Shown: positions 7,694 to 15,118 of the stretch, piece by piece
How positions within the stretch are numbered: position 1 is the stretch's first letter
Layout: each line of letters opens with the position of its first letter
From: Bacteriovorax sp. BSW11_IV
GTDB taxonomy: Bacteria; Bdellovibrionota; Bacteriovoracia; Bacteriovoracales; Bacteriovoracaceae
Length of the DNA: 64,000 nt
Direction: 5' to 3'
Assembly: GCF_000447755.1 (NCBI RefSeq)
Contig: NZ_AUNE01000058.1
Coordinates: 36,561-100,560, forward strand
Position numbers and translations under genes: made by a program
Notes under the pieces: generated by a model
What the model saw: only the letters and a program-made list of their open reading frames with translations
Database searches by the model: none
What the model was told of the DNA's origin: nothing

Positions 7694-9862
7694 TTGTCCG
7701 CAGAAAGTTTGAATTCTTATTTTCAAAAAATTGAAGAACATCTTGTCCAAGTACAAAATGTTATCAACAAAATTCCCACGCTTAATCTCGATACTCTCTA
7801 TCGTTTAGAAAAAGATATGGAGGCCCTACGCCTTGAGGCAAAATATTGTAAGGCCGATGATTTGCCTGGGATTATGGATCAGATGAACAACCTTCATAAT
7901 CTCATTGTGAAGTTTTCAAAACCATTGAAACTCCCAGATGGCGCTTCACCGTTTTTTGGGCATATGAGAATTTTTCAAGATAAAAAAGAAAAAGATATTT
8001 ATCTTGGCCACGTTTCTTTGATGCATGAACAAATGAAATTCAAGATTATCGATTGGAAACGCGCACCACTGGCGAAAGTTTTCTATCAATACGATGAAGG
8101 CGATGACTTTGACTTTGATGTAGAAGATCGAACAGTTGAAGGACAAATCTTAGAAAAATCCGTTATTACAATTGTAAATGGAAAGTTGTATCGCATTGAT
8201 CGCAACGATGAGACCTATGTGAAGAAAGAGGGGAAATGGACTTCTTCAAATGAAGAAAAAGTTCATCTCTCTGGTGGTCAAGGTCAGTCTTATGGTGAGA
8301 TTGCCATTGGGACAGGAAATACTGATCACAAAAATCCTGATGTTATTTCAATGCTCGATAAAGAGCAGTTTAAAATCGTTGAGGCCGACGCTAAGGCCCC
8401 TTTACTTATTGTTGGGGGAGCGGGAAGTGGAAAAACGACAGTTGCCCTTTATCGCATGGCAAGGCTGCTTGAAAATAGGGCCTTTGGTGAGAGCGAAGCA
8501 GTGATTATTGTTCCAAATCTTGGGCTTATTCGACTTGCTGAAACTCTTTTAGAGAAAATGGGACTCTACTCAGTCAAAGTTCGCGCTTTAGATGAAGTCT
8601 TTTCAACATTAGTAAGACAGGCCGTAAAGGGTGTTCCTGCTAAGGTTTACGAAGAAGCACCATTGGTATCAGGAATAATTAAAAGACATCATTCGACACT
8701 ACACATCTTATCTCGTTATGTGCAAAAGATTGAAAGAGACCTTATCCACGATTTGAAAAAAATTGATCTGGATCTAACTTTCCAAAGGATGAAAGGTCCT
8801 GTGGGCAGAAGACTTGAAGAGCTCTCTTTTAGGGCCGATGGAATTAAAGCGATTAAACTTAAAGAAATGAGACAAAATCTCAATAATATTTTAGAGCTTT
8901 ATTTTAATTTCCTATCTAGTTCTGTTTTTCAAGCTCAGATTGTTGAGGCCTCTGGTGATGTCATTAGTCAGCGCATGATGAGTGAATTTAGTCATCACTT
9001 CAATCGTCAAATTAATAGCTTTGATAGTGATAAGGAATATCTTGAAAGAGAAATTGAAGGCGTTCAAAAGAGCCATGGTCATCTCGATATGGATGACTAT
9101 CCATTGTTGTTGGAATTAAGAAGACAAGTTTGGGGATCGTTCTTAAGTGATCGCTCTGGGGCACAAAAACAATACAAGCATATTTTCCTCGATGAGGCGC
9201 AAGAGCTCTCTCCTGTACAATTGGGAATTGTTGGTGGCCTTATTCATAAGGAAGGAAATATCACTGTTGCTGGAGATGCTGTTCAACAAATTGATCCAAC
9301 GATTAGTTTCGATTCTTGGGATAAAGTTCTTGATCATCTTGGTGTTGAAAATGTCGGAGTAACAGAGCTTAATGTTTCATACCGCTCGCCAAAAGAAGTT
9401 GTGGAATTTTCACATCAGGTTCTTGGACCTCTCAGCACAGGGGAGCTTCCTAAGACGAAGAAAACATCTGGACCTGTTGTTAAAACTCAAATTCAACATC
9501 TTGGTCATGCAACTGTGGTTATTGGTAAGGCCCTTGAAGATCTCGTTAAGAGGGAGCCAAAAGCGACTGTGGCCATTATTTGTAATAAGCTCGACGCTGC
9601 AAGAACTATTGCTGACGACCTTGGTGACTTGCCAAATGTAAGACTTGTGGAAAATGCCGATTTCAAGTTTACACCGGGAATTGATGTGACGAGCGTTGAT
9701 CAAATTAGAGGGCTCGAGTTTGATTATGTCATTATTCCAGATTGTGATCGTGTGAATTACCCAGAAAATGCTCGCGCTAGAAAGAGGCTTCACCTTGCGG
9801 CCACTAGGGCCATGCACCAGTTGTGGGTTTTGTATCCAAGTGAGAGAACTCTTTTATTCTAA
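7694..9862 (+). CDS. HelD-like superfamily 1 helicase / ATPase
   Basis: A 722-residue UvrD-like ATPase. An N-terminal helical, probably coiled-coil arm (about 1-80) precedes a HelD-type module containing IIDWKRAPLAKVFYQYDEGD. Walker A is GGAGSGKTTVA near 240, Walker B FLDEAQELSPVQ near 497, followed by VAGDAVQQIDP, the SYRSP motif, and motifs V-VI (VDQIRGLEFDYVIIPD, HLAATRAMHQLWVLYPS). Bacillus-type HelD removes stalled RNA polymerase from DNA; whether this protein does so is inference from the arm and the DW-RAP motif. The start is TTG with AAGGAG at 7683-7688. Its 3' end overlaps the convergent oxygenase gene by four bases. Confidence 0.85.
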   Translation: MSAESLNSYFQKIEEHLVQVQNVINKIPTLNLDTLYRLEKDMEALRLEAKYCKADDLPGIMDQMNNLHNLIVKFSKPLKLPDGASPFFGHMRIFQDKKEKDIYLGHVSLMHEQMKFKIIDWKRAPLAKVFYQYDEGDDFDFDVEDRTVEGQILEKSVITIVNGKLYRIDRNDETYVKKEGKWTSSNEEKVHLSGGQGQSYGEIAIGTGNTDHKNPDVISMLDKEQFKIVEADAKAPLLIVGGAGSGKTTVALYRMARLLENRAFGESEAVIIVPNLGLIRLAETLLEKMGLYSVKVRALDEVFSTLVRQAVKGVPAKVYEEAPLVSGIIKRHHSTLHILSRYVQKIERDLIHDLKKIDLDLTFQRMKGPVGRRLEELSFRADGIKAIKLKEMRQNLNNILELYFNFLSSSVFQAQIVEASGDVISQRMMSEFSHHFNRQINSFDSDKEYLEREIEGVQKSHGHLDMDDYPLLLELRRQVWGSFLSDRSGAQKQYKHIFLDEAQELSPVQLGIVGGLIHKEGNITVAGDAVQQIDPTISFDSWDKVLDHLGVENVGVTELNVSYRSPKEVVEFSHQVLGPLSTGELPKTKKTSGPVVKTQIQHLGHATVVIGKALEDLVKREPKATVAIICNKLDAARTIADDLGDLPNVRLVENADFKFTPGIDVTSVDQIRGLEFDYVIIPDCDRVNYPENARARKRLHLAATRAMHQLWVLYPSERTLLF

Positions 9863-10476
9863 AAGATCATCTCATCATCGCGCACCCAAGACGTAATGGC
9901 CCATCTTTCATCATGGGATACAGTCACTTCATGATAAATATCCTCACTTAAAAAACAGACAAAGGTCCCTGATTCAGGGGCCACGACGGTCTCAACTTGC
10001 ATCTTGTCTTCGGGGGAGTAAATAATGAGCTCGCCTTCACCCTTTGGTGCGGTATTGAGGTAGAGGATACAGGTTATTTTCCTATTCTTAGAGTCTTGGT
10101 GGAAATCGATATGCTTTTTGTAAAAGGAGCCATTTTTATAGAGTGAAAAATGGGATTCGTGTCGTTTTAATGATTGGAAGAAGTGGTAGTTAACGGCCTC
10201 TCTGAGCGATGTTAGGAACTCATCGTAGAGGCCTAACTGCGGGATCTCGTCCCAGCTCTCTATCCACATAATATTATCAGTTCGAATGTTTGTGCGTTGT
10301 TTTTGGTTTGTTGCCCTGCCTGTTTCGGCCTTTTTGAAGAGGTCCATTTCCCACTGCTTTTGGGCATAAGCAGTGAGTTCATGGCAAAAGTCTTGGTCGA
10401 TAAGCCTCTTTCCCACAAAGTATTTCTTTGTCTCAAGGGACTCTAAAATTGTTGAAAAGCTCTCAATCAATGCCAT
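9859..10476 (-). CDS. 2-oxoglutarate/Fe(II)-dependent oxygenase (prolyl 4-hydroxylase-like)
   Basis: A 205-residue cytoplasmic protein with the double-stranded beta-helix signature of 2OG oxygenases. H122 and D124 (KKHIDFH) and distal H182 (DIYHEV) form the iron triad, and R191 (DERWAI) binds 2-oxoglutarate. The segment ITCILYLNTAPKGEGELIIY is typical of prolyl-4-hydroxylase-type and PKHD-like members. It may hydroxylate a protein residue, for example on a ribosomal protein or EF-Tu, but the target is not deducible. No strong ribosome site is visible at the ATG. It converges on the helicase gene with a four-base overlap. Confidence 0.88.
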   Translation of the reverse strand: MALIESFSTILESLETKKYFVGKRLIDQDFCHELTAYAQKQWEMDLFKKAETGRATNQKQRTNIRTDNIMWIESWDEIPQLGLYDEFLTSLREAVNYHFFQSLKRHESHFSLYKNGSFYKKHIDFHQDSKNRKITCILYLNTAPKGEGELIIYSPEDKMQVETVVAPESGTFVCFLSEDIYHEVTVSHDERWAITSWVRDDEMIF

Positions 10477-10675
10477 GGGTGGTTCTCTAAAAATGTTCGA
10501 GATAAATACACCGAATTAATAGTGTAATTCAAGCGGAAAGTGGCCGTGTCGTCAAAATTAGTTTAGACTCCAAAATATACATTCATTTGTCAGCATTTGG
10601 TCGAATTTGATTGTCAAAAAATCACTTTGGGACTAAATGATGGGACTAAAATTAAACACTTTCCACGGGAATTGC

Positions 10676-11641
10676 ATGAGCACTATTACTAATTTTATCG
10701 AGCACAATTACAGACACTTTAACGCTGCTGCATTAAGAGATGCTGCTAGAGCGTACAAGAAGCATATTGAAGATGGTAAGCCAATGATTATCACTCTTGC
10801 TGGTGCTATGAGTACTGCAGAATTAGGTCTAAGCTTAGCAGACATGATTCGCGAAGGAAAAGTTCAAGCGATTTCTTGTACAGGTGCAAACTTGGAAGAA
10901 GATGTATTCAACCTTGTTGCTCACAATCACTATGAGCGTATCCCTAACTATAGAAACTTAACAGAAGAGCAAGAAGAAGATCTTCTTAATCGTCACCTAA
11001 ACCGTGTAACTGATACTTGTATTCCAGAAGAAGAGGCCATCAGAAGAATTGAGCGCGCTGTTTTAAAATCGTGGCAAAAAGCTTCAGATGCAGGAACGTC
11101 AAAATTCCCACACGAGTACTTATACGAAATTCTTCTTTCTGGTGAACTAGAAGAAAAATATCAAATTGATAAAAAGAATTCATGGCTACTTGCTGCTGCT
11201 GAAAAAAATCTTCCAATGATCGTTCCGGGTTGGGAAGATTCAACTCTTGGTAATATTTTTGCTGGTAGAGTTATCGAAGGAAAAATTAAAAGAGAGTGTA
11301 TGAAGACGGGAATCGATTATATGATCTTCCTATCGAAGTGGTACCCTGAAAACTGTGGAAAAACAGGAATTGGTTTCTTCCAAATCGGTGGAGGTATCGC
11401 AGGTGATTTCCCAATTTGTGTAGTACCAATGATTGAACAAGATCTTGAGCTAGATGTTCCTAAGTGGAATTTTTTCTGCCAAATCTCAGACTCAACAACA
11501 AGTTACGGGTCTTACTCTGGAGCGGTTCCTAACGAGAAAATTACTTGGGGTAAACTAGAGACAAGCTCGCCTAAGTTTATTATTGAGTCGGACGCAACGA
11601 TTGTTGCGCCCCTGATTTTCGCTTACGTTCTAGGACGTTAA
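10676..11641 (+). CDS. deoxyhypusine synthase-like protein
   Basis: A 321-residue homologue of deoxyhypusine synthase, the NAD-dependent enzyme that moves the aminobutyl group of spermidine to a lysine of eukaryotic/archaeal IF5A. The C-terminal motif EKITWGKLE followed by ESDATIVAPLIFAYVLG matches the family's active-site SWGKI...ADASLVFPLL region, so the catalytic lysine is present (K293 from this start). The N-terminal half carries ITLAGAMSTAELGLSLADMI and CTGANLEED, typical NAD-site segments. Bacteria lack IF5A, so the substrate is probably a small polyamine or another protein. An alternative start lies at 10637; the choice is uncertain because neither has a strong ribosome site. Confidence 0.88.
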   Translation: MSTITNFIEHNYRHFNAAALRDAARAYKKHIEDGKPMIITLAGAMSTAELGLSLADMIREGKVQAISCTGANLEEDVFNLVAHNHYERIPNYRNLTEEQEEDLLNRHLNRVTDTCIPEEEAIRRIERAVLKSWQKASDAGTSKFPHEYLYEILLSGELEEKYQIDKKNSWLLAAAEKNLPMIVPGWEDSTLGNIFAGRVIEGKIKRECMKTGIDYMIFLSKWYPENCGKTGIGFFQIGGGIAGDFPICVVPMIEQDLELDVPKWNFFCQISDSTTSYGSYSGAVPNEKITWGKLETSSPKFIIESDATIVAPLIFAYVLGR

Positions 11642-11881
11642 TTACTCAACTTCGTAAATTTCTTCAGAAGGGGCATCAGCAGGTGCTGTTGATTCCTCTT
11701 CTTCTTCAGAAGTTACTGAAAACGGTGAAGATTCAGATGAAGAAGATGATTCTTCATTGTATTGTTGAGAGTTTGAACTGTCCGTAGTTGTGGTAGAATC
11801 ATCCATGGCCATTACACCAACGTTAAGTGTAAGAGCAACTAGGGCACAAAGTAGAGAAGAGATTAAGTTTTTTCTATTCAT
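11642..11881 (-). CDS. small secreted acidic Ser/Glu-rich protein
   Basis: A 79-residue protein: signal peptide (MNRKNLISSLLCALVALTLN, cleavage near VMA-MD) followed by a low-complexity tail of Ser, Thr, Glu and Gln ending in PSEEIYEVE. The mature part is strongly acidic and probably disordered. I do not recognise a family. The start at 11881 has GGAG eight bases upstream. Its stop codon is directly adjacent to that of the convergent deoxyhypusine synthase-like gene, with no spacer. It could be a periplasmic buffer or Ca/metal-binding peptide, but nothing proves that. Confidence 0.6.
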   Translation of the reverse strand: MNRKNLISSLLCALVALTLNVGVMAMDDSTTTTDSSNSQQYNEESSSSSESSPFSVTSEEEEESTAPADAPSEEIYEVE

Positions 11882-12006
11882 TGAGGTCTCCGCGTTAATG
11901 AATAACAATATCAACTTATTTTCGCTCTTTTTTTAGTTCGTGATAAATCGTTTTAATGCCATGGATTATTAGTTTAAAGTTAATTATAAGGTATAGGTTT
12001 AGGTAA

Positions 12007-12723
12007 ATGAAAAATGAGATTGCGGCCTTTGACTTTGAAGAAGGAAAGATCCTTTCTAGCAAGTATGAAGTTGTCTCAAAACTCGGTGGTGGTTATGAAG
12101 GTGAGGTTTACCTCGTCAGAGAAATGGGGACGGGAATTGAGCGCGCAGCGAAGTTTTTCTACCCTAAGCACCAGTGGAATACTCGTACAATTCAGGCCTA
12201 TGCTAAAAAACTCCATAAATTGAGATCTTGTAATTCTCTAATTAAATATATTTCTAAGGAAACCCTGAAATATAAAAATCATGAGATCACATACCTCCTT
12301 TCTGAATTCGTAGAGGGTATGACCCTTACTGAATATCTTAAGACATACCACCCCAAGGGGATGCCTTTCTATCAGGCCTTACACTTGATGTATGCCCTTG
12401 TGAAGGCCACCGAAGAACTTCATCTTAAGAAAGAATCCCATGGTGATATCCATGAGGACAATATCATTATGCAAAAGAAGGGGCTTCACTACGAATTGAA
12501 ACTTATTGATGTTTTTCATAAGCGTAGAGGTTCAGTTCAAGCGGATGTCATTTATTTGTGTCAGTTATTGCATCTTATTTCAGGTGGCCCGAAGAAGTAC
12601 GCAGGCCAGCCTCCCATTATTAAGAGTATTTGCTTAGGCCTAAAGCAAGGGTTAATTCGTCGTAAGTTCAAGAACTCGACCATGCTTAGGGTTTATCTTG
12701 AAAATACTCCATGGGAAGAATAA
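12007..12723 (+). CDS. protein kinase-like protein with degenerate DFG motif
   Basis: A 238-residue soluble protein with a Ser/Thr-kinase-like fold: glycine loop LGGGYEGEVYLV, likely ATP-anchoring lysine in RAAKFFYP, hinge-like SEFVEGMTLTEYL, catalytic loop HGDIHEDNI and a metal site LIDVF in place of DFG. The HGD-H--N loop resembles aminoglycoside phosphotransferase/ABC1/RIO-type kinases more than the Hanks HRD--N loop. All three key catalytic positions (Lys, Asp, metal Asp) are present, so activity is possible. There is no membrane segment and no extra domain. The C-terminal lobe is short. It stands between divergent and co-directional small units, and its substrate is unknown. Confidence 0.8.
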   Translation: MKNEIAAFDFEEGKILSSKYEVVSKLGGGYEGEVYLVREMGTGIERAAKFFYPKHQWNTRTIQAYAKKLHKLRSCNSLIKYISKETLKYKNHEITYLLSEFVEGMTLTEYLKTYHPKGMPFYQALHLMYALVKATEELHLKKESHGDIHEDNIIMQKKGLHYELKLIDVFHKRRGSVQADVIYLCQLLHLISGGPKKYAGQPPIIKSICLGLKQGLIRRKFKNSTMLRVYLENTPWEE

Positions 12724-12792
12724 GAAAGTCATTGAACTCTATTCTAAAATTCACTACTCTCTAGGTGTAACCAATTTTAGCGGAGTCTAAAA

Positions 12793-13185
12793 ATGTATAG
12801 CCTTCATGAGAGATTAGAAAACGATACTATTCAATGTACACAACTAGAGCTTTGTGAACTTAGGATTATGCCTGATTCAGAGTGCCCTTGGGTTGTTCTT
12901 ATTCCAAAGAAAGATAACGTAAGGGAGATTTTTCAACTTACTACTGATGAGCAAGTTAAGCTTATTAAGGAAATCGCCCTCGTTTCTAAAAAGCTTCAAA
13001 CAACTTTTGATGCTGATAAAATGAACGTAGGAGCACTTGGAAATATGGTTCCTCAGCTTCATATTCATATTATTGCGAGATTTGAAAGAGATCGCGCATG
13101 GCCAGGGGCCCTATGGGGTGTTCCTGATGAGTACGATGATGAGAAAAAAGATCGTTTCGTTCAAAAAATTAAGGCCCTTTTTTAA
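12793..13185 (+). CDS. HIT domain protein
   Basis: A 130-residue histidine-triad family nucleotide hydrolase/transferase. The C-terminal motif NMVPQLHIHIIARF has Gln in place of the first His of the canonical triad but keeps the catalytic-side His pair, as in a common proteobacterial HIT subgroup that also shows the following AWPGALWG. Such proteins cleave nucleoside phosphoramidates or similar; the cellular role is unclear. CGGAG precedes the ATG. The 3' end overlaps the convergent Gre-like gene by four bases inside a shared hairpin. Confidence 0.93.
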   Translation: MYSLHERLENDTIQCTQLELCELRIMPDSECPWVVLIPKKDNVREIFQLTTDEQVKLIKEIALVSKKLQTTFDADKMNVGALGNMVPQLHIHIIARFERDRAWPGALWGVPDEYDDEKKDRFVQKIKALF

Positions 13186-13194
13186 TAAAGGGCC
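13173..13194. terminator. hairpin shared by two converging genes
   Basis: GGCCCTTT at 13173-13180 pairs with AAAGGGCC at 13187-13194; the six-base loop carries both stop codons, of the HIT gene on the plus strand and the Gre-like gene on the minus strand. T-rich tails are modest, better on the minus strand. Confidence 0.55.
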
Positions 13195-13673
13195 AGTATT
13201 TCAACTTCTTTAACTCCACCAGGAGTTTCAAGTTCAATAATGTCATTTACTTCTAGTCTCATCAATTCACTTCCTAGGGGAGAGTGGATTGAGAGGACCT
13301 GAATTTCCTTGCCGTCACACTCTAGAGTTACGCCACCATTCGAAGGAACGATAAAGTAGAGATGATCTTTTTTCTTTTTTCCCATGGTCTCACAACAGTG
13401 AACGAGGGCGCCGGGGCCGATTTCATCGTCATCAGTGTACTCAAGAAGTTCAAAAGCTTTAAGTATTTGGACATCTTGTTTTAAGATTTCAAGGCGGCGA
13501 CCTTGAGCTCCGGCCAAGTAACTGGCTTCAATGCGGCGGGTGTCGTATTTGCCTTCTTGCTGCATATCCTTTTCTGAGATGTAGTCTCTTGCTAAGGCAA
13601 CAGTTGTTTCTACTTTTTCTTTTTCATGCTCAAAATAAGCTAGAAGATCCGCGAGGATTTTACTCTTATTCAT
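13182..13673 (-). CDS. GreA/GreB-family transcription factor
   Basis: A 163-residue protein with an N-terminal helical hairpin (about 1-75, tip SEKDMQQEGKYDTRRIEAS) and a C-terminal FKBP-like Gre domain (DDDEIGPGALVHC, then VLSIHSPLGSELM). Gre factors insert the coiled coil into the RNA polymerase secondary channel and stimulate cleavage of backtracked transcripts; the tip here has several acidic residues that could do this. The overall pattern differs from classic GreA (ENAEY) and GreB (ENADY), so it is a divergent member. ATG 13673, with AAGGA upstream, overlaps the end of the GIY-YIG gene by eight bases, indicating one operon. Confidence 0.82.
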   Translation of the reverse strand: MNKSKILADLLAYFEHEKEKVETTVALARDYISEKDMQQEGKYDTRRIEASYLAGAQGRRLEILKQDVQILKAFELLEYTDDDEIGPGALVHCCETMGKKKKDHLYFIVPSNGGVTLECDGKEIQVLSIHSPLGSELMRLEVNDIIELETPGGVKEVEILALY

Positions 13674-13935
13674 TTTTAGATTCCTTAATAAGCGCATCTT
13701 TTTGGGGGCGAGTGAGCGATTTTATATGGGCCTCTCTTTTACTGGCCTCGCTGCGATTTTTGCAAACTTCCGTGTACATAATTTTTACGGGGGTGTTGCC
13801 TCTAAAGAATTTTGCGCCTTTTTTACCTGATTTATGCTCTTCAAAACGTCGCTCCACATCGGTTGTAATACCGGTATAGAGCTTATTGTTTTTAGTTTTG
13901 ATGATGTAGAGAAACCAGTTTTTTTCGTTTGTCAT
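13666..13935 (-). CDS. GIY-YIG nuclease superfamily protein (UPF0213/YhbQ-like)
   Basis: An 89-residue single-domain GIY-YIG protein. The motif appears as FLYIIKTKNNKLYTGIT, followed by the conserved Arg in DVERRFEEH and by YTEVCKNRSEASKREAHIK, typical of the UPF0213 family. Members are predicted small DNA nucleases with poorly known roles in repair. Its ATG overlaps the TGA of the upstream GNAT/C39 gene (ATGA), and its end overlaps the Gre-like start, so the three minus-strand genes are translationally coupled. Confidence 0.92.
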   Translation of the reverse strand: MTNEKNWFLYIIKTKNNKLYTGITTDVERRFEEHKSGKKGAKFFRGNTPVKIMYTEVCKNRSEASKREAHIKSLTRPQKDALIKESKNE

Positions 13936-15032
13936 TTCTTATAAATGGCCACGATTGATTTAATTTGTTTGCTCCCAAATTTGGCCATCTTTTCAAATTC
14001 GTCACGTCTTACGGGAACGTCCATATTATCGTAGGCCGTTTGGTCTTTGGCAAGGTCTGGGTCTGGGTCATGGAAGTAAATAAAGTCGTCTTCAATACCC
14101 GTTATTGTAATCCAGTGGGGAGACTTGGTTTCAGTAAGGCGATATGAACTAATCAGAACTAGAGGGATTCCGCCATTGGCAAAAATACGTTTTAGGGTTT
14201 TCCAGTCGTACTCGTCATAAATCACTTTGATTTTGTTCTTTTTGATTTCTTTTTCAAAGCCTTCTTGAACAATTTTAATAATATCTTTTTTCTCTTCATC
14301 GCGAACGCTGTTTACAAAGAGATATGATTTCGTATTGAGGTAGAGCTCTACTTGAAAGCCGCGATGATGGGCCGAAAGAGCTAAACCATGGGGACCACAG
14401 CCCCCGTGACCTGAGGTCATAAAAACTGTCGTCGCTTCACGCCAGATTTGAATTTCTTCTAGTCTAGAAAATTGGATTTTTTTATTTAAGGCCTTCATTC
14501 CCATCATTAAAGATGAAGGGCCACAAGTAAATTCTGTGGTTTGCATATAGTAGGGAACTTTAACAATTTTTTTCGTAACTTGTTTACGAATTTTTTTCTC
14601 GTAACAAATGGCATCTTTATGATCTTCGTAATAGTCAACTTTGTGAGCAAACTTGCGATAACCCAGTTTTTCATACAACTTTATGGCGCCAATATTGTCG
14701 GTGCGAACTTCTAGTCTGATGTAAGTACTTTCTTCACCTAGGGCCACCTTTTCAAGATGTTCCATAAGGTGGCGCCCAACTTTTAGGTCGCGAAAATTAG
14801 GGTCAACAGCAATGGAGTAGAGTCGGGCCAGGGAAGTCGAGCGGTGAAAAAGCAGCAGCGCATATCCCGCCAGTTCTTTATTGTACTCTGCGACAATAAG
14901 AGAAGCATGGGCCTTCTCTAAGAAATACTTAAAATTTTTGTCGCTTAGTTTATCCGACTTGAAACATGCGTTTTCAATATCGACTAACTTCTTGATATCA
15001 CCATGACCTGCAGGTCTAAACTTGATCACCAT
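13932..15032 (-). CDS. GNAT acetyltransferase fused to a C39-like peptidase domain
   Basis: A 366-residue two-domain protein. Residues 1-150 are a GNAT N-acetyltransferase (RLYSIAVDPNFRDLKVGRHL is the acetyl-CoA loop). Residues 155-366 are a C39-like papain-fold peptidase with C170 (EFTCGPSSLMMG), H306 (SPHWITI) and D322 (YFHDPDP), so the triad looks intact. The same fusion is known beside RimK-type ATP-grasp ligases in Proteobacteria, and here that ligase is divergent at 15119. Known comparative work (amidoligase/ATP-grasp systems) predicts peptide tagging or synthesis of a modified peptide; the product is undefined. ATG 15032, with GGAG upstream, is preferred to a GTG nine bases earlier. 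Confidence 0.88.
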   Translation of the reverse strand: MVIKFRPAGHGDIKKLVDIENACFKSDKLSDKNFKYFLEKAHASLIVAEYNKELAGYALLLFHRSTSLARLYSIAVDPNFRDLKVGRHLMEHLEKVALGEESTYIRLEVRTDNIGAIKLYEKLGYRKFAHKVDYYEDHKDAICYEKKIRKQVTKKIVKVPYYMQTTEFTCGPSSLMMGMKALNKKIQFSRLEEIQIWREATTVFMTSGHGGCGPHGLALSAHHRGFQVELYLNTKSYLFVNSVRDEEKKDIIKIVQEGFEKEIKKNKIKVIYDEYDWKTLKRIFANGGIPLVLISSYRLTETKSPHWITITGIEDDFIYFHDPDPDLAKDQTAYDNMDVPVRRDEFEKMAKFGSKQIKSIVAIYKK

Positions 15033-15069
15033 TTTTCCCACTCCAATTAGAATATAGGCTACCTCACTT

Positions 15070-15097
15070 TTGATTTTTGGTATATTGTTTCTATAAA
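15070..15097 (+). promoter_or_regulatory. putative sigma70-type promoter of the RimK-like ligase
   Basis: TTGATT at 15070-15075 and TATAAA at 15092-15097 are separated by 16 bases, placing a start near 15104, some 15 bases before the ligase GTG. The whole divergent gap to the GNAT/C39 gene is 86 bases, so both genes may be co-regulated. Confidence 0.45.
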
Positions 15098-15118
15098 AAT
15101 ATTTAACCGGAAAAGGGT

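Noticed and set aside
9410..9817. Long antisense reading frame inside the HelD-like gene
   Set aside because: It lies opposite conserved helicase motifs, has no ribosome site and resembles no protein; shadow frame. The same holds for antisense frames at 2416-2793, 23460-23819 and 26656-27000.
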